Source of the DNA: Omphiscola glabra
Taxonomy: Eukaryota > Mollusca > Gastropoda > Lymnaeidae
DNA: 64,000 nucleotides
NCBI GenBank assembly: GCA_964017045.1
Contig: OZ024807.1
Coordinates: forward strand, 10,609,893 to 10,673,892
Direction of reading: 5' to 3'
Shown here in pieces: positions 1 to 10,399 of this stretch. The notes below the pieces were generated by a model. That model was not told the DNA's origin. It searched no databases and saw only the letters and a program-made list of their open reading frames with translations. The position numbers and the translations under genes are program-made. Every line of letters begins with the position of its first letter. Position 1 is the first letter of the stretch.

Positions 1-176
1 TCACGGTCCTCCTCACGGCCCTCCTCACGGTCCTCCTCACGGTCCCCCTCACGGCACTCCTCACGGCCCTCCTCACGGCCCTTCTCACGGTCCTCCGCAC
101 GGCCCTCCTCACGGCCCTCCTCACGGTCCTCCTCACGGCCCTCCTCACGGCCCTTCTCACGGCCCTCCTCACTGTA
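1..176. repeat. Minisatellite, 12-bp unit (tcacggtcctcc), open at left edge
   Basis: About 14.7 head-to-tail copies of a 12-bp unit, with variants tcacggccctcc and tcacggcccttc. The array is cut by the window start, so its full length is unknown. The unit is divisible by three and reads Ser/Arg/Pro-rich peptides, but there is no start codon or gene context. Unique sequence begins after the degenerate copy ctcactgtactac. Confidence 0.95.
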
Positions 177-2221
177 CTACTCATCAACCTATCTTTATTT
201 TCTGAAATGTCATCATTGATGCCATCTGACATCTCACGTGACAATGTCTTCGCGAAAAAAATATTAAACACAAGTATCCACATTGTACATTGTAGCCTTC
301 TGTCTCGTACTTATAGCATCATTTTTATTTGGCGCCCTCGCCCCGTTCATCCCCCCCCCCCCTTTAAAAAAATAAATAAAAAATACATGACGTCATTCAT
401 GACGGTGGACTGAATAACATCCCATTGTGGTCAGACATCGGCGCGCGCTTTTCTGGTATTTGATTCAATCGTCATTTAAACACATTTAGCACCAGGCACC
501 CCGACTTAATCTATACAAGTGTCAAAGTGAACCTCCTCCCGGCAGAACGCCGTTAATTCCACAACCCTCTTCAACTCTTCACGTTTCCCCCACTCTCGAC
601 CATTGTCTCGAGGTGTATTCCCTGCTCTCGTAGCGTTGGTTGTCTTACGTCTCCACTACAGGCCAGTATTATAGCCAGCGGATCTGTGTGTTCTTCACAC
701 ACTTAAGGAATGGGTGAAAGCGAGGGGGAGGGGGGCACAATGGACCACGCGTCCGTTACGTCAATACCCAACGCTTGAACGTTAATCCGTGTTAATCTAG
801 AACTGCCAACTTGACCCCCCCCCCCACACACCCCCGCCCCGACCCTACTTCCTTTCACGTTCACCCCGTGAGGCGTGTCTTTTTGTCCGGAGGGTCTTGA
901 TACGGTGACGGGTCACATTCGGCCAGGTGTCAATGATCGCCCGTCTGACCAGATGGACCCGTGTCCGGTGGACAGTTCGATCATCACTTCGTACAAACGT
1001 GTGCGCCTCGTTTTGACACCTTGGCATGGCACGGCCCCAGCTGGACTGGATGGTGTTTTTTTCTTAATGAAAGAGACGGACACGAGAGTCACAGGACTGA
1101 ACTAGACAGTGGAAATGCGAGACCTTTTTTTTAAAAAAAAAACATTTGATAGTAATCACCATATCCAGAATAATTTATCCTATAGATTTCAGAATTCCTT
1201 CCACACACTTAAACAATAAAATTACATCTCTTCTCCTCCCTCCCCCCCCCCACCCTTTTATTTATTTTTTTATTTTTTTTTGGGGGGGGGGGGTCATTAC
1301 GTTTCAACCATATTAATACATACATTCTAAAGATGTATAGTCAATCAATAACATTCTCTATGTAATGTTATATGGTGCTATGGTGAGTTCAATAGCGTGC
1401 AAAATTAAAAGTCCCGGTGCCGCCTTAAATGAGATTCTTTTAAATACCGTGTTATGAGGGATGACGTATTTTGAGACACGCTTTGCCCGCCTTCCACGTG
1501 CATGACCTCTTTCAAGTCGGTCCCGTGTTGGGGCGGCTAGAAAAAATATCCCTTTGTTGATACTTTTGTTTACTATCGTCCGTTTCTGTGGAACATGATA
1601 GAACGATCTAGAGAATGCGGGAAGCAGTAAGACTGCGTATTCCATTTCCAGAATGATCATTTGAAACTGGGTATAAAAGGGATAAGAATAAATGACGGAG
1701 AGATTTTCCTTTTCTTGATTACCAGGCATGCTGTGTGTCATTATACTTTGTTGTGTGTAGAGATTTTTTTATTTCCTCGTACAATTTTGTGCTCACTGTA
1801 TTTTTATATACAGTACCAGCAAATCTGTAAGTTTATAATTTCAATCATATTTCTCTTGCTGTTATTATTTAATTGACGTTCACAAATTAAAAAAGTTACT
1901 ACTTGTAATTAGCTCTGGCCTTGATTGTCGTTGTATTTGTTATTATTTTTAACCTTTGGTATTGTCCTTTATTATGGACTGTTTTTAGAACGAGCCCTAG
2001 ACAAAACAACAGAGATTAAATTCTCCATCTATAACGGTCCGTAATAACCGCAAGTCCGTTTGGTGCGTACTATTTTATTTTGTTTTAAGGAAAAGCCAGG
2101 TCTAGGGGCGTGAAAAAAAGGTTTGCGGTTGCGTACATTGAAGGGAGAGTGGAGAAATCATTGGGTTTCTTATCAAGTGCGTTGATTGAATGCATGTTTT
2201 GTCAAGTAACTTTAGCAGAGG
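177..2221. other. Noncoding unique sequence with poly-C/poly-G tracts
   Basis: No supported gene. The block holds C tracts near 350 and 817, a C tract near 1237, and a T-run joined to a G-run near 1270-1292. ORFs here are short, overlap on both strands and read no recognisable domain. From about 2040 the sequence is homologous to 20283-20590 (a dispersed repeat, entered separately). Confidence 0.7.
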
Positions 2222-2336
2222 GGCAGCTCCAGCATTGCCGCGATCACTGTTTGGCGGGCAGCTCCAGCATTGCCGCGATCACTGTTTGGCGGGCAGCTCA
2301 TTGCCGCGATCACTGTTTGGCGGGCAGCTCTGGCAT
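2040..2336 (+). repeat. Dispersed repeat copy A (partner at 20283-20590)
   Basis: Four collinear blocks are shared with 20283-20590: one around cgtttggtgcgta followed by ctattttatttt; gggcgtgaaa with a downstream A-run; catgttttgtcaagtaa; and a block with gcattgc and tgtttggc. The blocks keep their order on the same strand but spacing differs, so these are diverged members of one interspersed repeat. Terminal repeats were not found, so the class is unknown. Confidence 0.6.
2222..2336. repeat. Minisatellite, 35-bp unit, 3.3 copies
   Basis: Unit starts ggcagctccagcattgcc. Starts at 2222, 2257, 2292 and 2323; the third copy has lost 4 bp. The unit includes a piece of the dispersed repeat (compare 20555-20575), so this small array seems to have arisen by local duplication inside that element. 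Confidence 0.85.
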
Positions 2337-2466
2337 GTAATAATCGGTACTCAAGGTAATAATCGGTACTCAAGATAATAATTGGTACTCAAGGTAATAA
2401 TCTGTACTTAAGGTAATAATTGGTACTCAATGTTATAATCGATACTCAAGGTAATTTTCGATACTG
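2337..2466. repeat. Minisatellite, 19-bp unit, about 6.5 copies
   Basis: Head-to-tail copies of ggtaataatcggtactcaa with increasing substitutions toward the right end (attggtac, ctgtactt, cgatactc). It abuts the 35-bp array, so two independent repeats lie back to back. Confidence 0.9.
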
Positions 2467-3383
2467 GGGAAAAAAAACTATATTCAGGGAACAGAGACAT
2501 TCCACCATTCATCACCATCGTTGTTTACTTACAAAGTTTCCCCCAGCATTTGTTTAGCCCTGTGATTTTTTTTTTACCTGTCCCAGGTAATTAACACAGA
2601 GACCAACGACCTTCAGTGGGGGGGGGGGGCAGGTTGGGGCTTGTAAAACACGCCCCCTCTTTCAGCCCCTAATCAATGACACACAAGCTAATCTCCATGT
2701 CTTTGAGTACAGTGGTGGATTAAAACCAAATGAAACCTGTCCTCCACCCTAATATATATATTTGCGTGTGGGTGTTTGTGTGTGTGTATGTGTATATTTG
2801 TATATTTGTATAATAAAACAAACTCCATCCCTCTGTGTTTACGGACGTCATAGTAACCTATTCCAAAATATAATTTTTCAGACACACATATTTTGGAATT
2901 ATTCGTTTTCTAATAATATGTTTTCTAAGAATTAAATGACTGATTACACACCATCCTCGGGCCACGCCCCCTCCCAATTGCCCCCATTTTTTATACCTTA
3001 AGTTCGGAAAATTGAAATTATTAATAACCTCAATATTCCTTTCCCCCCCCCCCCCCCCCCCAAACCAAACATTCCATAGCACTGACACCGCTGTTACCGC
3101 TTATGTATAATTTTGCTTCCCAACATTTTGGTTTGACTTGCGCCTCTTCTGGTTGCCATGACCACGCACCTGTCAACATTATCTATTGTTTAAAAATAAC
3201 TTTTGGGGATTTCCCTAATAATATAGACACTTTTAGTTTTTAATTTTTTTTTTTTTTTTATATCCTGACGGAAAATTATTTCGTAAACAGAAACGTGTCT
3301 GGACTCCGTACAGGTCAGGCAACTTCTGCTCACCCATTAAAATAACGGTTAAATTATTTTATTTTTTTTTTTAACCTTTAGCT
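2467..3383. other. Noncoding sequence with C/G and TG tracts
   Basis: No gene seen. The stretch holds a G tract near 2620, a TG-rich microsatellite about 2762-2800, a 19-bp C run at 3043-3061 and T runs near 3248 and 3361. Confidence 0.7.
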
Positions 3384-3722
3384 CCCTGTTTCCCAACGTG
3401 GGGCCAACGCACAGGGGGCCTATTTATTGTTTAAAAGGTGGGGGGGGGGGGGTAATTCGAATTATGACTTGTCTAGATTTTAAAAACAAACCGTCTACTA
3501 TGATTTAAATTGTATTTTAAAAGGAGAATGGTCTCAAAAGTCTCAGTTTAAAATAAGCGTTCACTAAAAGTGTTGTAACAATAATTTAAGTCTCTCCGGT
3601 GAACAACCCTTTTTTTAGAATATTAAAAATTATGCATATAAGATACATGAGCGGGGGGGGGGGGGCATAATAATTTTAGAAAGACTTGGTTGGGGCATGG
3701 CACAAAGGGTTGGCAAACACTG
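3384..3722. mobile_element. Non-autonomous hAT MITE, 339 bp
   Basis: The left end reads ctgtttcccaacgtggggcc and the right end ggttggcaaacactg. Their outer 14-15 bp are imperfect inverted repeats of the hAT form CAGTGTTTCCCAAC. Flanking 8-bp duplications are ctttagct (3376-3383) and ctttagat (3723-3730), matching 7 of 8. There is no transposase ORF. G runs near 3441 and 3650 lie inside. Confidence 0.85.
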
Positions 3723-3730
3723 CTTTAGAT

Positions 3731-4286
3731 CGTCTGCCCGTATTCGGTTTAATAAACAATTACAGTTGAGAAATCTCTGTGATGTCCCATAGAAGCTGAA
3801 GAGCGGCAACCCAGTACAGACTCTCATTAGCATTGTCAAGTCTTTTTCCTCTACTTCTACTACTTTGACTTGTCATTCATTGCCAAGAGTAACGCCAGAT
3901 CCCCTCATCACATTCATATATGTTCTGCAAAATTCTTACAATCCCATTCGTCTTTTTTTTCGTTCTTTTGTTCTTTCTTTTTTGGGGTACGTTTTAATCT
4001 ATCCATTTATTATTATTTTTTTTTTCAACTTTATTTTAAATTTTATTTCACGGGGGTAAACAAATACTGGGGTAAACTTTGTGAGCAAACTTTTTTAAGT
4101 AAACAACGATGGTGATGAAAAATATATATATATATTTATATATAAATGTATTTAGGATAGCCCTGATGTCGAAGCGAAATAAATGCTTAGTACCGAAAGG
4201 GGCAAAGACTGCGACAACGTTAACAATGGTTTTATTACTTTGTAAGAAATTCTTTCTTAGACAAGACACCGGCAGCTGTAGCGACC
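3731..4286. other. Noncoding AT-rich sequence
   Basis: No gene recognised. T-rich stretches (3952-4030) make translated frames look Phe-rich and hydrophobic, which is compositional. A TA microsatellite lies at about 4121-4146. Confidence 0.65.
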
Positions 4287-4348
4287 GGCTCGTTGTTGGT
4301 TTAGAAGTATGATTCAAATGTCGTGGGTTCGAACCCTTAGGAACCCCA
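4287..4348 (+). pseudogene. tRNA-Pro-like relic (deleted anticodon arm) or tRNA-derived SINE head
   Basis: The sequence starts ggctcgtt, continues with an A-box-like ggtttagaagtatgattc and ends with a good B box, gggttcgaaccc. This resembles eukaryotic tRNA-Pro. A normal tRNA would have about 17 more bases between the D arm and T arm; here gattc runs almost straight into the T arm, so no anticodon stem can form. The acceptor 3' side is also degraded. It could be a pseudogene or the head of a SINE; no tail or second copy was seen. Confidence 0.5.
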
Positions 4349-4450
4349 ATCATTCTTCTGATCCAGCAGCCATTAGCGCATGTTACGTGTTACCTTTCAT
4401 AACGAGGCCATGTCACGGTGAAAATAACTTGCCGATCTTCTTCAGTTGTC

Positions 4451-6127
4451 TGCATATAGGATGGTAGTGCAGTCTGGCCATTTGCTGCATATAGGATGGT
4501 AGTGCAGTCTGGCCATTTGCTGCATATAGGATGGTAGTGCAGTCTGGCCATTTGCTGCATATAGGATGGTAGTGCAGTCTGGCCATTTGCTGCATATAGG
4601 ATGGTAGTGCAGTCTGGCCATTTGCTGCATATAGGATGGTAGTGCAGTCTGGCCATTTGCTGCATATAGGATGGTAGTGCAGTCTTGTCATTTGCTGCAT
4701 ATAGGATGGTAGTGCATTCTGGTCATTTGCTGCATATAGGATGGTAGTGCAGTCTGGTCATTTGCTGCATATAGGATGGTAGTGCAGTCTGGTCATTTGC
4801 TGCATATAGGATGGTAGTGCAGTCTGGTCATTTGCTGCATATAGGATGGTAGTGCAGTCTGGTCATTTGCTGCATATAGGATGGTAGTGCAGTCTGGTCA
4901 TTTGCTGCATATAGGATGGTAGTGCAGTCTGGTCATTTGCTGCATATAGGATGGTAGTGCAGTCTGGTCATTTGCTGCATATAGGATGGTAGTGCATTCT
5001 GCATTTGCTACATATAGGATGGTAGTGCAGTCTGGTCATTTGCTGCATATAGGATGGTAGTGCACTCTGGCCATTTGCTCCACATAGGATGGTAGTGAAC
5101 TCTGGCCATTTGCTGCATATAGGATGGTAGTGCACTCTGGCCATTTGCTGCATATAGGATGGTAGTGCACTCTGACCATTGTCTGCACATAGGATGGTAG
5201 TGCACTCTGACCATTGTCTGCACATTGTATGGTAGTGCACTCTGACCATTGTCTGCACATTGGATGGTAGTGCACTCTGGCCATTGTCTGCACATTGGAT
5301 GGTAGTGCAGTCTGCTCATTTTCTGCACATTGGATGGTAGTGCACTCTGACCATTGTCTGCACATTGGATGGTAGTGCACTCTGACAATTTTCTGCACAT
5401 TGGATGGTAGTGCACTCTGACCATTGTCTGCACATTGGATGGTAGTGCACTCTGACCATTTTCTGCACATTGGATGGTAGTGCACTCTGACCATTGTCTG
5501 CATATTTGATGGTAGTGCACTCTGACCATTGTCTGCACATTGGATGGTAGTGCACTCTGACCATTGTCTGCACATTGGATGGTAGTGCACTCTGACCATT
5601 GTCTGCACATTGGATGGTAGTGCACTCTGACCATTGTCTGCACATTGGATGGTAGTGCACTCTGACCATTGTCTGCATATTGGATTGTAGTGCACTCTGA
5701 CCATTGTCTGCATATAGGATGGTAGTGTACTCTGGCCATTGTCTGCATATATGATGGTAGTGCACTCTGACCATTGTCTGCACATTGGATGGTAGTGCAG
5801 TCTGTTCATTGTCTGCACATTGGATGGTAGTGCACTCTGACCATTGTCTGCACATTGGATGGTAGTGCAGTCTGCTCATTGTCTGCATATAGGATGGTAG
5901 TGCACTCTGACAATTGTCTGCACATTGGATGGTAGTGCAGTCTGCTCATTGTCTGCACATTGGATGGTAGTGCAGTCTGCTCATTGTCTGCACATTGGAT
6001 GGTAGTGCACTCTGGCCATTTGCTGCATATAGGATGGTAGTGCACTCTGACCATTGTCTGCACATAGGATGGTAGTGCACTCTGACCATTGTCTGCACAT
6101 TGGATGGTAGTGCAGTCTGACCATTGC
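4451..6127. repeat. Large minisatellite, 35-bp unit, about 48 copies
   Basis: Unit core is ggatggtagtgcagtctgg with period 35. Two subfamilies occur: the left (to about 5160) carries tgcatatagg and ccatttgc; the right carries tgcacattgg and ccattgtc. Left-type units reappear near 6003-6040. The minus strand lacks stops in all three frames over much of the array, giving nested frames of 246, 260 and 190 codons with a 35-residue period. These come from the repeat and are not credible genes. Confidence 0.95.
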
Positions 6128-6143
6128 GATTGATGGTACAGTG

Positions 6144-6343
6144 TAAGTCATAGAATGGTGTACAGTTGAAAGGTGATCACCTCTAAGTCATAGAATGGTG
6201 TACAGTTGAAAGGTGATCACCTCTAAGTCATAGAATGGTGTACAGTTGAAAGGTGATCACCTCTAAGTCATAGAATGGTGTACAGTTGAAAGGTGATCAC
6301 CTCTAAGTCATAGAATGGTGTACAGTTGAAAGGAGATCATCTC
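6144..6343. repeat. Minisatellite, 40-bp unit, 5 copies
   Basis: Unit starts taagtcatagaatggtg and each of the first four copies contains the 12-bp perfect palindrome aggtgatcacct. Copies are nearly identical; only the last changes (aggagatcatct). It follows the 35-bp array after 16 bp. Confidence 0.95.
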
Positions 6344-9080
6344 ATGCGGATGTCTGCGTAGTGAGCATTTTGGGTGTTCTGTCTGATCGTGTACGGTTGA
6401 GATTTGAGTTCATTTGTATGTGTCATGTGCACGGGTGAAATGTTATGACCTTGGATTTGCAAGCATTCTTTGTGTGGGTGGGGGGGGATAAGAATAGAAA
6501 TATATGAAATGGTATTAACCCTTTTTTTTAATCAACCAAATGTTCATATCCAACAAAAGGTCTAAGATGATCACGTGACCAAACTCGCTACTCTGTCCAA
6601 CCGTAGCGCCCCATTTCCAGACGACAAGACTTTTATAAGAGTGACATGTCCGCAGTGATAGGATATTGTTTGACCCCTGCCGCCATTTGACCAATCGTCG
6701 AATGTATAATGTATAACATCGTGTAGCAAGGGCATGAAAGGTCAAGTAACTCGCTAAAATACCGTTATGACGGCCAACCAACCCAAACTCGTGTGATCTG
6801 CCTGTGGTCTGCCAGTTTCGATGCTCGTGTAATCAACATCAAACGCAAATGAAAAAAACAACAAAAACAGTGAAAGAAGAAAGGGAAGGAGAAAACAAAA
6901 CTTTTTTCCTGTCATGTGACAAGATGCTACTTTAATGAACCTTGTGTACCGGACGTGTGACAAGATGTCACAAATAATTGTCCCTTTGAATCAGTTTATT
7001 GTGATGTTTGTAACAGAGAAGGAAAATAATTAACATTTCGTTTGCCGACAAGAGCAAAGAAAAAAAAACAAAGTTAAGCATAAATTCAACCAATCAAATT
7101 AAAAGATGTTGCCCCCCCCCCCAACCCTCACACTCCCCACCGTCCAATCAACAAAACAATTTTTAGCCAACCAATAAAATTATCTCAATCCTCTCCCTCT
7201 CCTCCCCTCTCAACACACATAACGACCGCCATTGTTTTCTTTCTTTTCTTCACTTACAAGACGCAGGCGAAAGACGAGTCATATTTGACTGATTACTTTC
7301 CATTCTGTGTACAGAGCAAATCAGACGCGAGACCAACTGTGTTGACTTAACGATAATTTCGCGAGGGCTAGTAAATATACATGTTTTTTGGTTTTTTGGG
7401 TTTTTTTTGCCTTTACACTCTCATAACTTTTGACTCTCGTGAGTATGTACGAAGCCGTTATTACTTTTAAAATTACCATGTAAGCCTTACACTAGTTGGA
7501 AGGGCGCATTCTTTTATCTATAAAATACGGTGTTATCAAATAAGGCCGTGTTAAAAAAACACACGTAAACCTTACATTGCATATGCATAAAGATTTAAAG
7601 CACATCTTACGGTGGTAAATATATGTAGCGTGTCATAAGTGGTCAGATGTCGGTAATGCTGAATGATGTGTGAAATGTTTAGTGGTTTTTTTTTTTTTTT
7701 GTTGATACATGTGTGTCCTGAGATTGTTTTGGACAGAAGAAACACGTTTAGAGCCATGGGAAATGGCTGGATTGGGATTTCCACGTTCGGGTTTTTTTAC
7801 TTACATGAGCTACAGAAATCACACAATACATGCTTTTTGCTCATGCGGCTGGGTCAGTCGTGGATGTTGAAGATTGTTCCAGGAAAAGACCTTTCCTTTG
7901 GCCGAAAATGCCGCCGATACATATAAGGGGAAAAAAAAAGTGCCGCCTGGGAAAGACCGCCCCTCTGCACCCCCCTTGCTTGCTGCGCCACTGTTCCAAA
8001 TCCCTGGGCTTCATTTTGCAGAGCGCAGAATGGAAAGTGGTGTGGGTGGGGGGTGGGGTTTGAAGACAGTTTTAAATATAGTTTACAGATCCAGAGATAT
8101 CAGGTTTTAAGAGCGATATCTGTATTGGTTCCTAGGGTGTTGTAAAGGCGGAAAAGGCGAAAGGGAAAGGACATCCTTATCTCAAAAGATACACAAATTA
8201 TAAAATAGCGCATTCAATTCGGCAGATATTAAACTTTACATTCTAGCAATAGATATGGTGGGCAGTTGTTGTTGTTTTTTTCAGGAGGGGGCGGGGTAAA
8301 TCTGGATTTAATAGATTATGCAAAGTATGACAAACGTACATAACTGAATGAACAAGCTGTCAACGTATATATATTTTTTTTTTTTCATAACGAGCCATAA
8401 TCATGGTGGATAATTAAAGTTGAACGGCACGATGGGTTAAGTAGAATAGTACGCGATGACTGAGTTAACCTACGCCTACAGTACTTGATCCTTGCGACTT
8501 TAACAAGGCCGCAAACCTGGGTCTGTGTAGTACAACATATCAACATGGCTGTACGGCTGTCTATGGCCGTTTCATTGTTACCGGCTACATTTCAGCGAGC
8601 TGGACAAGTCATTAAGTTAAAGCGCCGCTCTTAACTTGATCAGTAACATACGGGAACGGTCCATTGGAACCACGAAATAAAATACAGTCTACAAGTACGC
8701 AAGGATTAAACAAAAAAAAAAAGTGCGTTTTACTACGAGACTGGCCAGGTGTTACCACCGACGTAACTAAGAATGAATGTTTCCTAGCAGGGGCGTCTCT
8801 CTCGATTCAAATTAAAGCGCTGGGTCTGAGATAGGAAATATCGGCCAGGCAACCACGTCAACGTCCAGAACCAAGAGGATGATGGAATGAGGCAACTGCC
8901 GGTCACCTTATGGTCAGTCGCAGTGCATTGGTGGCCAGCGTGGGGCGCATGCTATGGTCAGTCGCAGGGCATTGGTGGCCAAAGTGCTATGGTGTAGCCT
9001 GGGGTTTTAGGCAGCGCGTGTGTTACATTGTTACTGTTAGGTGGAACCTTGCCACATATTAAACGAAAAAAAAACCGATA
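6344..9080. other. Noncoding sequence with MITE fragments
   Basis: No supported gene. Poly-C and poly-T tracts occur near 7111 and 7684. A probable decayed CAGTGGCGTA-family MITE lies at 7855-7993. Two imperfect copies of atggtcagtcgcag with ggcattggtggcc occur at about 8910-8990. A 30-codon ORF (8545-8634) with a good ATG context is treated as a finding. Confidence 0.65.
7855..7993. mobile_element. Probable decayed CAGTGGCGTA-family MITE
   Basis: The right end ttgctgcgccactg matches this family's terminus, and ttggccgaaaatgc is shared with the copy at 9267-9454. The left end (cagtcgtggatgttg) is weak and no clear 8-bp duplication was found, so the left boundary is uncertain. Confidence 0.45.
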
Positions 9081-9175
9081 CATTTACACTTGCGTGTTAG
9101 AAAAAACATTTACACTTGCGTGTTAGAAAAAACATTTACACTTGCGTGTTAGAAAAAACATTTACACTTATGTGG
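9081..9175. repeat. Short tandem array, 26-bp unit, 3.6 copies
   Basis: Copies start at 9081, 9107, 9133 and 9159 with catttacacttgcgtg followed by ttagaaaaaa. Copies are almost identical, so expansion was recent. Confidence 0.9.
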
Positions 9176-9266
9176 AAACCATTCTGCAATGTTATACACC
9201 GCAGTTCCGATGGATTAATATGTCTATATTATTTCTCTACATATTCGCAATATTACCAGCTACAAG

Positions 9267-9454
9267 CAGTGGCGTAGCTGGAGTTAGTGCCGCCCGGGGC
9301 GGTTTAAATTTTTTTGCCTCCCCTCTTCCACACAAGAAAACAAAAATCACACCCTTTGCAGTTGGCCGAAAATGCAACCCTTCCATTTAAAGAGAAACAG
9401 TGCCGCCCCATGAGGGGCCACCCCCCCCCCTTCCCTCTCCTTCCCACTCTGCTG
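9267..9454 (+). mobile_element. CAGTGGCGTA-family MITE (hAT-like), 188 bp
   Basis: Starts cagtggcgtagctgg. The right end (cactctgctg) is decayed. Flanking 8-bp sequences gctacaag (9259-9266) and actacatg (9455-9462) match 6 of 8, as expected for an old hAT duplication. It is related to 22471-22660 and 48769-48927 by the terminus and the cgcccgggg-type start, and contains a C tract. Confidence 0.65.
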
Positions 9455-9730
9455 ACTACATGTAATTGAATATATTTGCTATAATTATATAAACTAAACA
9501 CTTTGGAATGTTTAAGTTGTAATGTAATCATCATATAAGGTAATAATCACACCATGTTTAAATATCTGTCTCATCATATTTGTATCACTGATAACCAGAT
9601 GCATAATCACGTTAGTTGCCAGGCGTATAATGACGTACGGATTATGGTACTATTTATGCGTACATCATCATGTATAATTAAATGAAACATGTGTCGTATT
9701 TAGGAACATACTCTTCCACGCTTCACTGAC

Positions 9731-9910
9731 ATTGCAGTCCTTCACAAATACCCCCCCCCCCCACCAAAAAAAAAACAACACCAGTCCAAACATGACCACC
9801 AAACAAAACCACACAAAAAACACCATACAAAACCACCAAACAACACCACCAAACAACACAATCAAACAACCAAACGATAGCCCCCAAACAACACCGCCAA
9901 ACGAAAACCG
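9731..9910. repeat. Low-complexity CA/AAC-rich tract
   Basis: Irregular repeats of ccaaacaacacc and accacacaaa after a C run and A run at 9750-9775. Both strands stay open over 77-93 codons only because of composition. No period is well kept. Confidence 0.7.
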
Positions 9911-10010
9911 CGCCTCCTTTGACACTGACCAAGAGAAGATGGATTCCAAGTACCAACTTTCTGGGCGTTGACGTTATTGATAATGGCGTCCTGTTTTGAA
10001 CAGTTTTCCC

Positions 10011-10399
10011 AATGGACTACGATGAGTCACTTCCTTGTTTTGTCACGTGATACGTACCAGCCATTGGTAGGCTTTCTGCTACACATAACAACACATAACA
10101 GATAACAGCTGATCAGCCATTGCCATTATCATTAATTCTAAAGCAAAATGTTTGTCTCCATCAGCGCTTCCCCAGTGTTAATTAAAAATTTTACTTTTCA
10201 AAATATTCTTGAATACACGCGTTTCTTTAAATGACATTCATTAAATGTGACAATAATTAGAATTCAGCTATGATTAAAGGAAGAAAGTTGTTTGAAGAAA
10301 AAATTGTGAGCGACAAGTGTGTTGCAGACAGCCTCCCGGAAGTCTTACTTGTTTTTACACGTATCACGTGACAAAACAATCAATAAATCGTAGTCCATT
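10011..10399. mobile_element. Inverted-repeat element, 389 bp (MITE-like)
   Basis: The left arm (10011-10055) has aatggactacgat and tgttttgtcacgtgatacgt. The right arm (10357-10399) has the reverse complement of both blocks. The arms are about 43-45 bp with a diverged middle. There is no coding capacity. I see no convincing target duplication, so the superfamily is open. Each arm holds the palindrome tcacgtga. Confidence 0.7.

Noticed and set aside
5008..5818. 246- and 260-codon minus-strand frames as genes
   Set aside because: They overlap in different frames of the same 35-bp repeat; openness is due to the unit having no stop on that strand.
9732..9971. Asn/Thr/Pro-rich low-complexity protein
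   Set aside because: CA/AAC-rich simple sequence is open on both strands; no gene structure.
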